In this document: one piece after another, positions 5,203-5,999 of the stretch
How the letters are laid out: each line of letters starts with the position of its first letter
Numbering within the stretch: the stretch's first letter is position 1
NCBI GenBank assembly: GCA_018665505.1
Contig: JABJCS010000223.1
Coordinates: 1-5,999, forward strand
Origin: Alphaproteobacteria bacterium
Lineage (GTDB): Bacteria; Pseudomonadota; Alphaproteobacteria; UBA8366
Direction: 5' to 3'
Length of the DNA stretch: 5,999 nucleotides
Notes under the pieces: generated by a model
Seen by the model: only the letters and a program-made list of their open reading frames with translations
What the model was told of the DNA's origin: nothing
Databases searched by the model: none
Program-made: the position numbers and the translations under genes

Positions 5203-5999
5203 CTAAACGTAAACCGTCCCTTCCATGATCCGCCGGGCCGTCCGCCCGAGCGTCGCGCGCTTCACATCGTAATCGTTGCCGTTCAGCTCGACTACGCTTT
5301 CCGTCTCAATTACACCTGCCGGGTGGCCGATGCGGACTTCCATGCGGTCTTGCGCTCCTTCTCGGCAGGCCTCGTGGACAATGGTGCCGGGGAGTTTGCT
5401 GGCGATACCGGTGCAGACGGTGCTCGTGCCTGCATAGGTCTTGTGCATTTGCTGCATGAACATCAGGCGGGAGAGAAAGTCGCTTTCTTCCGCTTTGACC
5501 ATGCGGTTGCTGAGCGGCGCTTCGTAGTCCTGCGGTGGTGAGATCATGGCGATAATGGGCGCGGCTGGGCTTTCCTGTTTGCCGCGTGCCGGATCGCTGA
5601 TCATGCCCATGGTAAAAGCCGCATGGGAGCGGATGCGTTCCAGCAGCTCAGTCAGGTCCTTGTCGGCGTCTATTTGATCCGCGGTCTCGGTGCCTTTCAG
5701 CCCAATATCCTTGGCCCGGATGAACACATGCGGATTGCCGATATCGATCATCGAGGCATCGATGGTGCCGAGGCCTGCGACCTCGAGCCGGTCCATGGGG
5801 TTTCCTGTCGGCAGCAAGGACCCGACGCCTTGCCCGGCGGTTTCGGCAAAATCGACTTGAATTTTCGCACCGCTGCCGGGGACGCCCGGAATGTTGTAGT
5901 CGCCGCGTTCTTGCGGGCGTCCGCCTTCGACCGGCACCTCGCAATAGAGCATGCTTTGCAGGTTGGTGTTCCAGATGCGCACCGTCGTCATGGGCGAGA
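5203..5999 (-). CDS. PrpF-family isomerase (2-methylaconitate / 4-oxalomesaconate type), C-terminal two thirds; 5' end outside window
   Basis: On the minus strand the frame is open from the right edge to TAG at 5203-5205. The first in-frame ATG (5991) is internal: Ser-Pro precede it, and the sequence following it (TTVRIWNTN) matches a mid-protein segment of PrpF proteins, which are about 370-400 residues long. Roughly 110-130 residues are therefore missing. Features seen, numbered from that Met, are GDYNIPGVPGSGAKI (30-44), LLPTG (59-63), IDIGNPHVFI (82-91), MQQMHKTYAGTSTVCTG around 179-195 and GHPAG (222-226), all as in this family. PrpF proteins have the diaminopimelate-epimerase-like two-domain fold and shift double bonds or cis/trans geometry in unsaturated tricarboxylates and related acids. 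The catalytic Lys and Cys known from PrpF lie in the missing N-terminal half. Candidate roles are 2-methylaconitate isomerase or 4-oxalomesaconate tautomerase; the sequence does not decide. The gene converges on the amidase operon and is not part of it. Confidence 0.87.
   Translation of the reverse strand, partial: SPMTTVRIWNTNLQSMLYCEVPVEGGRPQERGDYNIPGVPGSGAKIQVDFAETAGQGVGSLLPTGNPMDRLEVAGLGTIDASMIDIGNPHVFIRAKDIGLKGTETADQIDADKDLTELLERIRSHAAFTMGMISDPARGKQESPAAPIIAMISPPQDYEAPLSNRMVKAEESDFLSRLMFMQQMHKTYAGTSTVCTGIASKLPGTIVHEACREGAQDRMEVRIGHPAGVIETESVVELNGNDYDVKRATLGRTARRIMEGTVYV

Noticed and set aside
5203..5991. A complete 262-residue protein starting at the ATG at 5991 on the minus strand
   Set aside because: The frame stays open to the window edge and the sequence at this Met corresponds to the middle of PrpF proteins, so the Met is internal and the gene is cut by the window.

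Overview
The window looks like a stretch of a GC-rich proteobacterial chromosome, most likely alphaproteobacterial. The evidence is the dense coding, the GC-rich third positions, a TTG start, ATGA stop/start overlaps and the resemblance of the products to families common there. The taxonomic guess is inference; no rRNA or tRNA is present to fix it.

Layout, left to right: (1) the C-terminal part of a thiamine-diphosphate (TPP) dependent enzyme of the acetolactate synthase / benzoylformate decarboxylase type, entering from the left edge (2-571, +). (2) An 85-base gap with a consensus -10 box. (3) A 406-residue protein joining an N-terminal cyclic-nucleotide-binding (CNB) domain to a C-terminal EAL domain with all the usual catalytic residues, probably a cNMP-controlled c-di-GMP phosphodiesterase (657-1877, +). 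(4) After only 24 bases, a two-gene cassette present twice in tandem: a 68-69 residue small protein overlapping by ATGA a 471-residue amidase-signature hydrolase (1902-3523, then 3533-5151, all +). The two amidases align without a gap at about 64% identity (hand count) and both keep the Lys82/Ser157/Ser181 triad. The small proteins align without a gap at about 37% and share an LPFE-x-EPAS motif. (5) A 51-base convergent intergenic region with two overlapping perfect hairpins, one in a sequence resembling a common alphaproteobacterial extragenic palindrome. (6) A PrpF-family isomerase on the opposite strand, whose N-terminal part runs off the right edge (5203-5999, -).

The central unit is the doubled amidase cassette. 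I infer that each small protein is a GatC/AtzG-like partner of the amidase it overlaps, by analogy with the AtzG-AtzE pair of cyanuric acid degradation. The duplication would then give two heteromeric amidases with related but different substrates. The TPP enzyme and the PrpF-family isomerase fit a catabolic neighbourhood for organic acids and amides, but no complete pathway can be read here. The CNB-EAL gene is close enough to the first small gene to be co-transcribed with the amidases, which would link second-messenger turnover to this operon; that link is inferred from spacing only. No gap exceeds 300 bases, and I saw no RNA gene, insertion sequence or CRISPR array.
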